Source: Bacteroidales bacterium (lineage in GTDB: Bacteria > Bacteroidota > Bacteroidia > Bacteroidales > JAGOPY01). Taken from it: 12,111 nucleotides of DNA. The notes under the pieces are model-generated. The model did no database searches. It saw nothing but the letters and a program-made list of their open reading frames with translations, and was not told the origin of the DNA. Shown piece by piece: positions 1 to 6,553 of the stretch. The first letter of the stretch is position 1, and every line of letters begins with the position of its first letter. The DNA lies in assembly GCA_030638325.1 (NCBI GenBank), contig DAOWEV010000008.1:1-12111 (forward strand). The letters run 5' to 3'. A program made the translations under genes and the position numbers.

Positions 1-2909
1 ATTTTTTCGATTTTGTCCTTATCAACAAAGAGTCGAATATCTTCTTCTGATGAGTTGAAAACCAGGTCGATATTTTTTTGTTTGGCTAACGACTCAAACG
101 ACTGTACATAACCATTCACCAGCGCTACAATATTTTCTTCTTTTACCTGAAGCTTCATCTTCCCTGACTCGAGTTTGGAAAGACTTAACAATTGATTGAT
201 CAGATTTTGCAATCTGCGGGCATTTCGCTGCATCATGTTCAGGTCTTGTTCAGAATCCTGGTCAGTTATTTTTGACCGCAGTTTTTCAAGCGGACCCAGG
301 ATAAGTGTCAATGGTGTACGGAATTCATGGGAAATATTGGCGAAAAAGCGGGATTTCAATTTATCAAGTTCTTCCAGTTTTTCTGTTTGTACCTGTTCTA
401 ACTCCAATTCATGCAACAATCTCTGGCGCCTTAAATAATACCGGATAACAATATACAATATGAAAATAATAAATAATAAATACAAAGTATAGGCCCACCA
501 TGTCTTCCAGGGGGGAGGGAGGATGGTAATACTCACCGCCACTCCTGCTTCATTCCAATAGCCATCATTATTGGATCCTTTTGCCCGGAAAATATAATTC
601 CCGGGCGGAACACCGGTGTAATTGGCAAGCCTTCGGTTACCGGAATAGATCCAGTTATCTTCCAGGCCTTCGAGATAATAAGCATAATGATTCTTTTGTG
701 GATTGGTATAATCCAGGGCTGCGAATTTGAAAGAGAAGAAGTTTTGATGGTGTTTAAGTGTGATATGTTTTTTCAGTATAATGCTGGTATCAAGCCCGAA
801 AGGATCGTTTCTCACCTTGAATTCGGTAATATATACAGGTGGTGTCCGCTTATTTTCAGAAATGCTGTCGGGATGGAAGCTGAAATAACCATTTCCGGAA
901 AAATCAGCTCCCGCGACATATATTTTACCTTCTGACGTTTTATCTATATTCTTTAGAAAAATATCCCTGAATGGCAGTATTTTTTTTATTTCATAATCAC
1001 CGGATTGTCCTGTTCCCAAGGTTCCCGGTTTACACCTGATCAATCCGGCTTCTGTGGTCATCCAAAGGTATCCCCTGTTATCCCCGGTCATGTCCCAGAT
1101 ACAATTTGCACCCCTTTCGGTTACACTGATGAATCGTTCAAAAGCGCTTTCCTCTCTTACGAATTTATTCAGGCCATTTTCGGTGGCAAACCAGAGATCC
1201 CCGTCTTTTTCTTCATAAATTGCATGCACATTTTCATTACTGAGGCTTCTCTTGTTATCTGGTTCATGATTGTAGTTTATAAAAGTTTTGGTCTCTTTGA
1301 ATCCAGCAGTCCGGCAAAAAAGACCTTGAGCAAGAGTACCTACCCACAGCCAGCCGTAACAGTCTTCATGAACACATGTTGTATATCCAAATTTTAAAGG
1401 ACTATCCGGGTTAAATTTTTCAAATATTAAAAGTGATTGATGGTTTCTTCTCAAATACAGTCCTCTACTTGTTGCAATCCATAATAAACCACCTGAACCC
1501 TCGAATATATCACGTATATCATACGATTTAAAACCTGGATTGCCCCCTTGAAATTTGCAGCGGACAAGCTCATCTTTTCCTTTTTCAATGAGATATAGTC
1601 CTTTTTTGTAGGTTCCAACCCACAGGTTTCCTTCACTATCTTCGAAAAGAATTCTTACATCAAAATCAGATAACTCTGTTTCCTCATCAACTGGTACAGA
1701 ATTATACTGCTTTACAGGATTCATATTCTTATCAAAATGGATCAATTTACTTTCAGCAGTAGCTATCCAAAGATGGTTCCTGCTGTCTTTCAGAAATTGC
1801 GCTGCATCCCTTCCATATTGATTTACAAAATCCGGGAATTTCTGAATTTGATTCATTTCAGTATTCAAAATATTTACACCTCGTGTACCTGCCACCCACA
1901 TCAATCCTGATTCATCAAAATATATTGAATAAATAACCTGTCCGATTATACTGTGTGGGTCATCAGGATCAGGCAAAACATAGGTGCGTTTCCCTGTTTT
2001 CTTATCATACTTAAACAGTTTACTATGCGTAACCCAGAGGGTGTTTTCACCATCAAAGGGGTCTGTTGATATGTCTAACCATGATAGCCTGGCCTTTTCA
2101 TTATAAAATGGATATGAAGGGATCAATGTATTACTTGATTTATCTAATGTCAGAAAACCTTTCTGGGTACCGAACAACATGCTGCCATCCACGTCTTCGG
2201 TGATTGTCCTAATTATCAATTTATCAGAATAATCCTGCGAAACCGGTGTGTATCTAACCGGCTCAAATTTCCCTGTTTCCCTGTCAAATTGGAAAAGTCC
2301 TTCATATGTCCCTACCCAAAATTTGCCAGAACGTTCTTCATAAATTGAAGTAATATAATTTTCAGAACCAGGAGAGTCTTCAGTGCTTGGTTTAAAAACT
2401 TTGAAATCATCAGACTCAGGTTGATATTTGTTTAAACCCATCACTGTTCCAATCCAAAGCACTCCTGTTTTGTCCAAATACAGACACCTTATATGATTAC
2501 TGCTAATACTGCCTGGCTTTCCTGGTTTGTGCTTGTATCTGGTAAATCTTTCTGTTGCAGGATCAAATTTATTCAATCCCTTATATGTCCCAACCCAGAG
2601 ATATCCATCACTATCTTCAACTAAACGTTTGGTTCCCACAATCCAATTATTCGATAATGAGCTAGTGTCTCCGGGTACATTTTGATATACTTTAACGTCA
2701 TACCCATCATACCGGCACAAGCCTCCCCGTGTTCCAACCCAGATAAATCCCCTGGAATCTTTCATCACCACCCACGATTTATTTACCGGAAGGCCATTTT
2801 CGGTTGTGAGGTGGCGGAATTGGTATTTTGTTCCTTGAGGGTACACAAAAAGGGATAACAGGAAACTCAAAGAGATTACCAGAACAGGTATTTTTTTTAT
2901 TGTAGCCAT
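1..2909 (-). CDS. Reg_prop/Y_Y_Y sensor histidine kinase, likely hybrid two-component system protein (3' end outside window)
   Basis: Reading the minus strand from the ATG at 2907-2909 gives 969 codons without a stop, still open at the window edge, so the C-terminus is missing. Residues 1-25 look like a signal peptide (MATIKKIPVLVISLSFLLSL). Residues about 30-700 contain 14 propeller-blade motifs of the kind LWVGTYKGLNKFD, which fits the two seven-bladed propellers typical of this family. A Y_Y_Y domain follows (about 733-797, with YYLEGLEDNW). One membrane helix lies at about 804-822, then a short coiled linker and a HisKA domain with H-box FANISHEFRTPL, whose phosphoacceptor is His861. The visible sequence stops at the start of the ATPase domain (VDKDKIEK). 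Relatives sense a periplasmic ligand, often a glycan, and many continue into a receiver and an AraC-type DNA-binding domain; that part cannot be seen here. No polysaccharide-utilisation genes are visible in the window, so the ligand is unknown. No Shine-Dalgarno sequence precedes the start, as is usual in this phylum. Confidence 0.95.
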   Translation of the reverse strand, partial: MATIKKIPVLVISLSFLLSLFVYPQGTKYQFRHLTTENGLPVNKSWVVMKDSRGFIWVGTRGGLCRYDGYDVKVYQNVPGDTSSLSNNWIVGTKRLVEDSDGYLWVGTYKGLNKFDPATERFTRYKHKPGKPGSISSNHIRCLYLDKTGVLWIGTVMGLNKYQPESDDFKVFKPSTEDSPGSENYITSIYEERSGKFWVGTYEGLFQFDRETGKFEPVRYTPVSQDYSDKLIIRTITEDVDGSMLFGTQKGFLTLDKSSNTLIPSYPFYNEKARLSWLDISTDPFDGENTLWVTHSKLFKYDKKTGKRTYVLPDPDDPHSIIGQVIYSIYFDESGLMWVAGTRGVNILNTEMNQIQKFPDFVNQYGRDAAQFLKDSRNHLWIATAESKLIHFDKNMNPVKQYNSVPVDEETELSDFDVRILFEDSEGNLWVGTYKKGLYLIEKGKDELVRCKFQGGNPGFKSYDIRDIFEGSGGLLWIATSRGLYLRRNHQSLLIFEKFNPDSPLKFGYTTCVHEDCYGWLWVGTLAQGLFCRTAGFKETKTFINYNHEPDNKRSLSNENVHAIYEEKDGDLWFATENGLNKFVREESAFERFISVTERGANCIWDMTGDNRGYLWMTTEAGLIRCKPGTLGTGQSGDYEIKKILPFRDIFLKNIDKTSEGKIYVAGADFSGNGYFSFHPDSISENKRTPPVYITEFKVRNDPFGLDTSIILKKHITLKHHQNFFSFKFAALDYTNPQKNHYAYYLEGLEDNWIYSGNRRLANYTGVPPGNYIFRAKGSNNDGYWNEAGVAVSITILPPPWKTWWAYTLYLLFIIFILYIVIRYYLRRQRLLHELELEQVQTEKLEELDKLKSRFFANISHEFRTPLTLILGPLEKLRSKITDQDSEQDLNMMQRNARRLQNLINQLLSLSKLESGKMKLQVKEENIVALVNGYVQSFESLAKQKNIDLVFNSSEEDIRLFVDKDKIEK

Positions 2910-3241
2910 TTTTTCCGGTAATAGGTGTTTGTGCCTAATCTGGATTTACCAGAAATTCTGTTTTATCCGGTTTAGGTTATTAGAGTATAAAAATACGAAA
3001 TTTGCAGAAAATCCTTGAATTTTATGCTAAATATTTACTTTGTATTTTTAATGAACAGATGCAGAATACAGGTGTTTTTCTATGTCACAGCAGGAATATA
3101 TATGAACGCTATCATTCTAAAAATCAGATGCCGGTGTTTTGCCAATTAATTGCTGTGCTCAATAAAATACTTATTTTTTCTGATAAACCGATACCGGATA
3201 CGTGTACTTTCGTGATAAAGCCGTAAACCGTAAACTTATGA
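2910..3241. other. Gene-free stretch upstream of the sensor kinase
   Basis: AT-rich intergenic DNA that should hold the leader and promoter of the minus-strand kinase gene. I found no clear TAnnTTTG element for it. An ORF at 3002-3226 encodes a composition-poor peptide with no recognisable motif and I do not call it a gene. Two tandem copies of the heptamer CCGTAAA lie at 3221-3234, just before the pseudogene relic begins. Confidence 0.5.
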
Positions 3242-3490
3242 TACCTGGAATCATTTTTGCACTATTGCCTTGGAAAATTAAAATATTTTTATCAAAATGA
3301 AATAATTCCAATAGAAGTGAAGGCAGGAACCAAAGGCTCAATGCAAAGTATGTATATTTTCTTAAAAGAGAAAAAAAGAAACAGAGGGATAAGAATATCC
3401 ACAGAGAATTTTTCACATGTTAATAACATTGATATTTATCCCCTTTATGGAGTTGCAAATGTTTTTAAATCCGGGCAAACTGGAATGTAA
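3242..3490 (+). pseudogene. C-terminal relic of a DUF4143-type AAA ATPase
   Basis: The frame from the stop at 3239-3241 to the TAA at 3488-3490 includes EIIPIEVKAGTKGSM (from about 3300), FLKEKKRNRGIRIS and DIYPLYGVANVF. This succession (IPIEVKAG, then GS.(K/Q)S, then FL.EK, then GIR.S.ENF, then YPLY) is the familiar C-terminal end of the DUF4143 domain, a restriction-endonuclease-like domain that follows an AAA+ ATPase in many Bacteroidetes and archaeal proteins. Intact proteins are roughly 380-450 residues. Here only about 65-75 codons remain, with no ATPase part and no plausible ATG. The stretch just upstream (HYCLGKLKYFYQNE) may be a worn remnant of the preceding part of the domain. The natural stop codon appears to be kept. 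I judge it non-functional, left by an internal deletion or recombination. Assignment is by motif recognition only. Confidence 0.7.
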
Positions 3491-3647
3491 ATTTCTGTTA
3501 CACCTGTTTTCCGCAATACAGCACCCCAAATAAAAACAAACCATAACAAAATCAATGGTTACAGAGGAAAATTTTTGAACGTTCGGAAAAAAGGAGATGT
3601 AATTAGATGTCGTATTTAATTTTTTAGACAGGATTGTTTTTCAAAAA

Positions 3648-3659
3648 TCCCGGTAGGGA
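3648..3659. repeat. Short hairpin, possible REP-like unit
   Basis: TCCC and GGGA (3648-3651 and 3656-3659) pair around the loop GGTA, followed by CTAAAT. The same layout, a small stem-loop followed by a (C/G)(T/A)AAAT tail, recurs at 3762-3781 (GTCT...AGAC then TAAATGTTGGTAG) and at 3816-3833 (GTGCC/GGTAC then GAAAT). This is why I group the three as degenerate units of one family. Confidence 0.35.
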
Positions 3660-3666
3660 CTAAATC

Positions 3667-3698
3667 AATTACGAATTAGGAATTACGAATTAGGAATT
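3667..3698 (+). repeat. Heptamer tandem repeat (AATTACG/AATTAGG)
   Basis: Four consecutive heptamers alternate AATTACG, AATTAGG, AATTACG, AATTAGG (3667-3694), and a partial fifth copy AATT follows. The alternation also makes it a 14-bp unit present twice. It is noncoding and resembles the short heptameric tandem repeats scattered through some bacterial intergenic regions. Copy number in such tracts usually varies between strains by slippage. Confidence 0.85.
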
Positions 3699-3721
3699 GA
3701 AACCGCTATGCGGGAATTGAA
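3694..3721. repeat. Small hairpin flanked by 8-bp direct repeats
   Basis: GAATTGAA occurs at 3694-3701 and again at 3714-3721. Between them CCGC (3703-3706) pairs with GCGG (3710-3713) around the loop TAT. The first copy overlaps the end of the heptamer tract. The arrangement could be a tiny mobile or REP-like unit with a target duplication, or chance in AT-rich DNA. Confidence 0.4.
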
Positions 3722-3747
3722 TTTCGACAACATCCAATTTGAACAAC

Positions 3748-3829
3748 ATGTTGGTAAGTTTGTCTTTTTAAGAGACTAAATGTTGGTAGATAATAAATTC
3801 CGTTGTTAACATCAAGTGCCGTCAGGTAC
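3748..3829. repeat. REP-like repeat pair with stem-loops
   Basis: ATGTTGGTA occurs twice in direct orientation (3748-3756 and 3780-3788). Between the copies is an imperfect stem (GTCT 3762-3765 with AGAC 3773-3776). At 3816-3829 GTGCC pairs with GGTAC, including one G-T wobble, around the loop GTCA. Short stem-loops next to a GTAG-type tetranucleotide are the hallmark of REP elements mobilised by RAYT transposases. No transposase gene is present in the window. Confidence 0.4.
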
Positions 3830-3849
3830 GAAATACATTGTGTCAAAAG

Positions 3850-3882
3850 GTTTAAACCGACGGGTTAACCCGTTGGTTAAAC
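3850..3882. repeat. Near-perfect 33-bp inverted repeat
   Basis: A perfect 14-bp palindrome, ACGGGTTAACCCGT (3860-3873), sits inside a longer imperfect one that extends outward through CC/GG to GTTTAA at 3850 and TTAAAC at 3882. It lies about 90 bp upstream of the promoter at 3971, has no trailing T-tract on either side, and closes the repeat cluster. It may be a REP-like unit or a binding site for a dimeric regulator; the sequence alone does not decide. Confidence 0.6.
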
Positions 3883-3970
3883 ATGGATAACGAGCAAGTT
3901 TTACTGATAACAATTATTGTAAAAATCCGAGGTGCACCCATCCATATATTTCAGAAAATCAACATTTTAC

Positions 3971-4001
3971 TTGACTTTCCGTATAATATGTTGTATATTT
4001 G
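3971..4001 (+). promoter_or_regulatory. Bacteroidetes-type promoter for the peptidase unit
   Basis: TATATTTG at 3994-4001 matches the Bacteroidetes -7 element TAnnTTTG exactly. TTG at 3971-3973 lies 20 bp upstream, where the -33 element TTTG is expected (here CTTG). The spacing is in the normal range for this phylum. Transcription should begin a few bases after 4001, leaving about 65 nt before the tiny ORF at 4073 and about 175 nt before the peptidase gene. An overlapping TTGACT...TATAAT pair is also present but its spacing is too short for a sigma-70 promoter. Confidence 0.6.
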
Positions 4002-4072
4002 AAGCATTGAAGATATAGGTAGTAGAATACGTAGTTATACCATTTAAATTAAAGGAAATAGAAAACGTGCAA

Positions 4073-4171
4073 ATGGAGGAAGGAATAGTGGCAAGACACT
4101 TGATAGCATTCATGTTGTGTTTCTTTATCTTGAGTCTTTCTTTGGCACAAGGTTCCCAATTTATAAACTAA
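4073..4171 (+). CDS. Tiny signal-peptide-like ORF, unknown function
   Basis: From the ATG at 4073 this encodes 32 residues. A likelier start is the GTG at 4088, because GGAGGAAGG (4075-4083) lies four bases upstream, a rare strong Shine-Dalgarno sequence for this phylum. That start gives 27 residues. The peptide is a textbook export signal: ARH at the N-terminus, a hydrophobic core (LIAFMLCFFILSLSL) and a cleavage-like AQG, leaving only a few residues (GSQFIN) before the TAA. It ends 12 nt before the peptidase gene and shares its promoter. It could be a real short secreted peptide, a translation-coupling leader, or the stump of a former secreted protein gene. I do not recognise a family. Confidence 0.45.
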   Translation: MEEGIVARHLIAFMLCFFILSLSLAQGSQFIN

Positions 4172-4183
4172 AACAATACTGTT

Positions 4184-4777
4184 ATGAAATTTAAATTGAC
4201 AACATCACTGGTTAGTTTTGTGGTTGCGGTGATCTTCGTGGGATGTACCTGCACACCACCTAAGTCATCCAGTGTAACAAACACATTGAGGTCACAGGAA
4301 ACCTACAATTGGTGCTGGGCTGCAACAACCCAGATGCTTGCACAACATGTGGGCCAGACTGTAACGCAGTGTGACCTGGCAAACCACAGGTTGTCAAAAA
4401 CAAATTGCTGCGATTATCAAAACGCCGGACAACCCTGTCCCAAAACAAATAACTGCAACACACCCGGTTGGCCCGAACTGGATTATTCGGGGGTTAAGTC
4501 GAATGAATCATCTACAGCATTGAGTTGGGCGAATCTGAAAAATCAGATTTACTGCTCCAAAAAACCAATGGGTTTTGCCTATGGAACATCCGGAGTGGTT
4601 GGTCATGTTGTGGTAATTATTGGCTACCAGACTATTGATGGTATTAACTATGTTGTTCTCAACGATCCCTGGACGCGCTGTAATGGACAGGTAAGATCAA
4701 TTACCTACGCAGAATATGTCAATCCTTCCGGATCAGCTACACATTGGAATACATGGTATAACATTGAAAAAAAATGA
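4184..4777 (+). CDS. Secreted papain-like cysteine peptidase, AvrRpt2/C39-like, putative lipoprotein
   Basis: The 197-residue product starts with an export signal whose end (IFVGC, Cys21) resembles a lipobox, so it may be lipid-anchored. The catalytic core is readable. Gln38 lies six residues before Cys44 in the motif YNWCWAATTQML, the same spacing as the oxyanion glutamine and nucleophile in papain. The catalytic histidine is probably His141 in GHVVVIIGY, and the third residue Asn160 or Asp161 in LNDPW. These motifs are typical of small papain-like peptidases of the C39_2/C70 (AvrRpt2) group. Ten cysteines in all, several clustered at 63-91 between nucleophile and histidine, suggest disulfides and an extracytoplasmic location. 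No T9SS sorting domain is present. It is the first large gene after the promoter at 3971, 27 nt before an unknown secreted protein. The substrate is unknown; no bacteriocin precursor or ABC exporter is nearby. Confidence 0.8.
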   Translation: MKFKLTTSLVSFVVAVIFVGCTCTPPKSSSVTNTLRSQETYNWCWAATTQMLAQHVGQTVTQCDLANHRLSKTNCCDYQNAGQPCPKTNNCNTPGWPELDYSGVKSNESSTALSWANLKNQIYCSKKPMGFAYGTSGVVGHVVVIIGYQTIDGINYVVLNDPWTRCNGQVRSITYAEYVNPSGSATHWNTWYNIEKK

Positions 4778-4804
4778 CCTGATTTAACTCTAAAACAGAA
4801 AACG

Positions 4805-5461
4805 ATGAAAACATTAACATTTATATCTACTATTGTCCTGAGTTTATCATTAACATTTAGCGTAACTATGATTTCAGGGCAGAACCAGTTTAAAACACAG
4901 GAAGAAGCAATTCAAAAAGCTAAGGAAAACTTTGCCATCATGATTGAAAGCGGAATTGGCGATTTCGGTGTCAGCGCTGAAGAAATCAAGAGCGCAGAGG
5001 CTTTGGCAGTAATGACTTATAAACAGGCTGATTTTATGAGTTTACTTGATACAATAAACCTTGAAAGTTTCACGAAGATAAGAAGTAGCATGATGAACTA
5101 TGTGGTACCCCTAACCCTTAATGCCAGGATTGTTGCTGTCATCCAGATAAATAAACATGAAGATGGCTGGAGCATAGTCGGGATGGGCAATACAGCCCTT
5201 GGTGATGCCTTAAACAGCCTTCCGGAGGATATTAAAAATGAAAGTCTGCCGAATATAACCATTTATGATATTCCTAATATTATAGCGACTGTGTACGTTT
5301 TGGAACTCAGAGCGGCTGAGGTCTGTTTTACTGACTATGCTCAGTTTGACTTAGATGCTGGCGAAGAGCCCCAGGAAGTTTTATTAAACATGCATATGGA
5401 GGCTGTAAAGTTTCAGGAAAAATATGGTGACACATTAAAAGAAAAGAAGTTAACTAACTAA
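4805..5461 (+). CDS. Secreted protein of unknown function, partner of the cysteine peptidase
   Basis: I do not recognise a family. The 218-residue product has a clear signal peptide (about residues 1-25, ending in MISG before QNQF) and no further membrane segment. The mature part opens with a helical stretch (TQEEAIQKAKENFAIMI), continues to a predicted strand pair at about 98-127 (VVPLTLNARIVAVIQI then GWSIVGMG), and ends in a charged helix rich in Glu and Lys. There is a single cysteine (Cys174). The strand pattern loosely recalls the propeptide or inhibitor domains that accompany secreted cysteine peptidases. With the 27-nt gap to the peptidase gene, an inhibitor or chaperone role is a reasonable guess, but it rests on context only. 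The gene is the last of its unit and converges on the PorP-like gene across 136 bp. Confidence 0.75.
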   Translation: MKTLTFISTIVLSLSLTFSVTMISGQNQFKTQEEAIQKAKENFAIMIESGIGDFGVSAEEIKSAEALAVMTYKQADFMSLLDTINLESFTKIRSSMMNYVVPLTLNARIVAVIQINKHEDGWSIVGMGNTALGDALNSLPEDIKNESLPNITIYDIPNIIATVYVLELRAAEVCFTDYAQFDLDAGEEPQEVLLNMHMEAVKFQEKYGDTLKEKKLTN

Positions 5462-5597
5462 ATACATATAATCCTAACCCAGATAAACTGGAAAAAAACA
5501 AATCTCAGACTGCCGCACTTTAGAGTTTAAACTACCATATTACTGCGAAGTTGTATTTATTTGACTTTCTGATCTGTTTTCTTAACCAGGATACTTC

Positions 5598-6548
5598 CTA
5601 CAAATTACGCGTATTATAAGCGCTTCTCTTTTTAACTTTAGGAGAAATGGGATAGCAATACTTGAGGAAGAGTTCGGGGCTGCCTTTGCTGCCTGCACGG
5701 GAAAGTGAGCTGATCGTAAAATCATAGGCAATGCCCAGGGATGCTCCGCGGTACCTGATCCCTGCCATGATACCGACTGCATCTCCAACCCGGTACATCA
5801 AGCCTCCCCAAACCCGGTTATTATAGGTTACGATCGCATTGATATCCAACTGCATTGATCCGTTGGTAGCTTTAGCCAGGAAGCCCGGTGTCAAAACCAG
5901 TGTGTTCTTTTTCCTGGTGACAAATTCAAAATCATACCCGCCATATAAATAAAAATGTCTTGCGAGGTTAAAATCAGGAGCTCCAATCTCAGCAGAGGAT
6001 CCAAGCAGGTTTTTTGCCGATAAACCCATGTAGAATTTTCTTGGCGCCCGATAATGGAACCCGATCCCTATATCCGTTAATGTTCCGGATTCAACTGAGC
6101 TACCTGGAAGTGATGGATCATATTCATGAGTTTCCAGTTGCGAATAGTCAATTGATTTATTCAGGATCCCGAAGGAAAGCCCGAAACTAAACATGTGGTT
6201 GTTCTTAAACACATGGTGAAAGGCATAGAGTAATTCCAGGTCGATATTTTTTTCAGCCCCCAGCTTGTTGTATTGAAATGTAAGGCCTGCTCCGCTTTTT
6301 ATGGAATAGAGCGGCATATCATAAGAGAACCCATAGGTTTGCGGACTCACGTTGTTGCCATTTTCATCCTGAAACCCGATCCACTGATACCTCCCGATAC
6401 CTGAAAAGCAAAGAGCCCCTGATAATCCGGAAACAGCAGGATTGATGTACGTTTTATTGAACATATACTGGGTGAACTGGGGCTCCTGCTGGGCCAATAA
6501 TCCCATAAACAATGAAACAAAAAGAATAATGAAGGATATCTTTTTCAT
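5598..6548 (-). CDS. PorP/SprF-family outer-membrane protein, T9SS-associated
   Basis: The 316-residue product has a signal peptide (about 1-19, ending GLLA before QQEPQF) followed at once by QFTQYMFNKTYINPAVSG. That is the hallmark N-terminus of PorP/SprF proteins. The rest is alternating, aromatic-rich, strand-like sequence with glycine turns, as expected for an outer-membrane beta-barrel of about 300-330 residues. In Flavobacterium johnsoniae the relative SprF is needed for surface delivery of the adhesin SprB, and PorP-like genes often sit next to genes for proteins with CHU_C (type B) sorting domains. That is exactly the arrangement here. It is the last gene of the operon, 5 bp after the OmpA gene. 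Many paralogues exist per genome, so this is probably a cargo-specific partner rather than the core PorP. No obvious terminator follows it. Confidence 0.92.
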   Translation of the reverse strand: MKKISFIILFVSLFMGLLAQQEPQFTQYMFNKTYINPAVSGLSGALCFSGIGRYQWIGFQDENGNNVSPQTYGFSYDMPLYSIKSGAGLTFQYNKLGAEKNIDLELLYAFHHVFKNNHMFSFGLSFGILNKSIDYSQLETHEYDPSLPGSSVESGTLTDIGIGFHYRAPRKFYMGLSAKNLLGSSAEIGAPDFNLARHFYLYGGYDFEFVTRKKNTLVLTPGFLAKATNGSMQLDINAIVTYNNRVWGGLMYRVGDAVGIMAGIRYRGASLGIAYDFTISSLSRAGSKGSPELFLKYCYPISPKVKKRSAYNTRNL

Positions 6549-6553
6549 AGTCT

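Noticed and set aside
3002..3226. Plus-strand ORF of 74 codons
   Set aside because: No recognisable motif, no good start signal, and AT-rich intergenic composition; it probably arises by chance.
3171..3416. Minus-strand ORF with a hydrophobic N-terminus
   Set aside because: It is antisense to the DUF4143 relic; its phenylalanine and leucine run reflects the lysine- and glutamate-rich codons of the other strand.
3539..3560. AACCAT/ATGGTT stem with a 10-base loop
   Set aside because: A six-base AT-rich stem with a long loop is weak and could occur by chance in this composition.
3690..3720. GGAATTGAAAC, which resembles the 3' end of many CRISPR repeats
   Set aside because: There is only one such full copy, with no regularly spaced repeats or spacers and no cas genes; it is explained by the heptamer tract and adjacent direct repeat.
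4184..4777. Bacteriocin-processing C39 peptidase of an ABC exporter
   Set aside because: There is no ABC transporter domain, the protein has its own export signal, and no double-glycine leader peptide gene is nearby; a stand-alone secreted papain-like peptidase fits better.
5462..5597. Possible bidirectional terminator between the two converging units
   Set aside because: A terminator is expected here, but I found no GC-rich stem followed by a T-tract on either strand, only the short palindrome GTTTAAAC.
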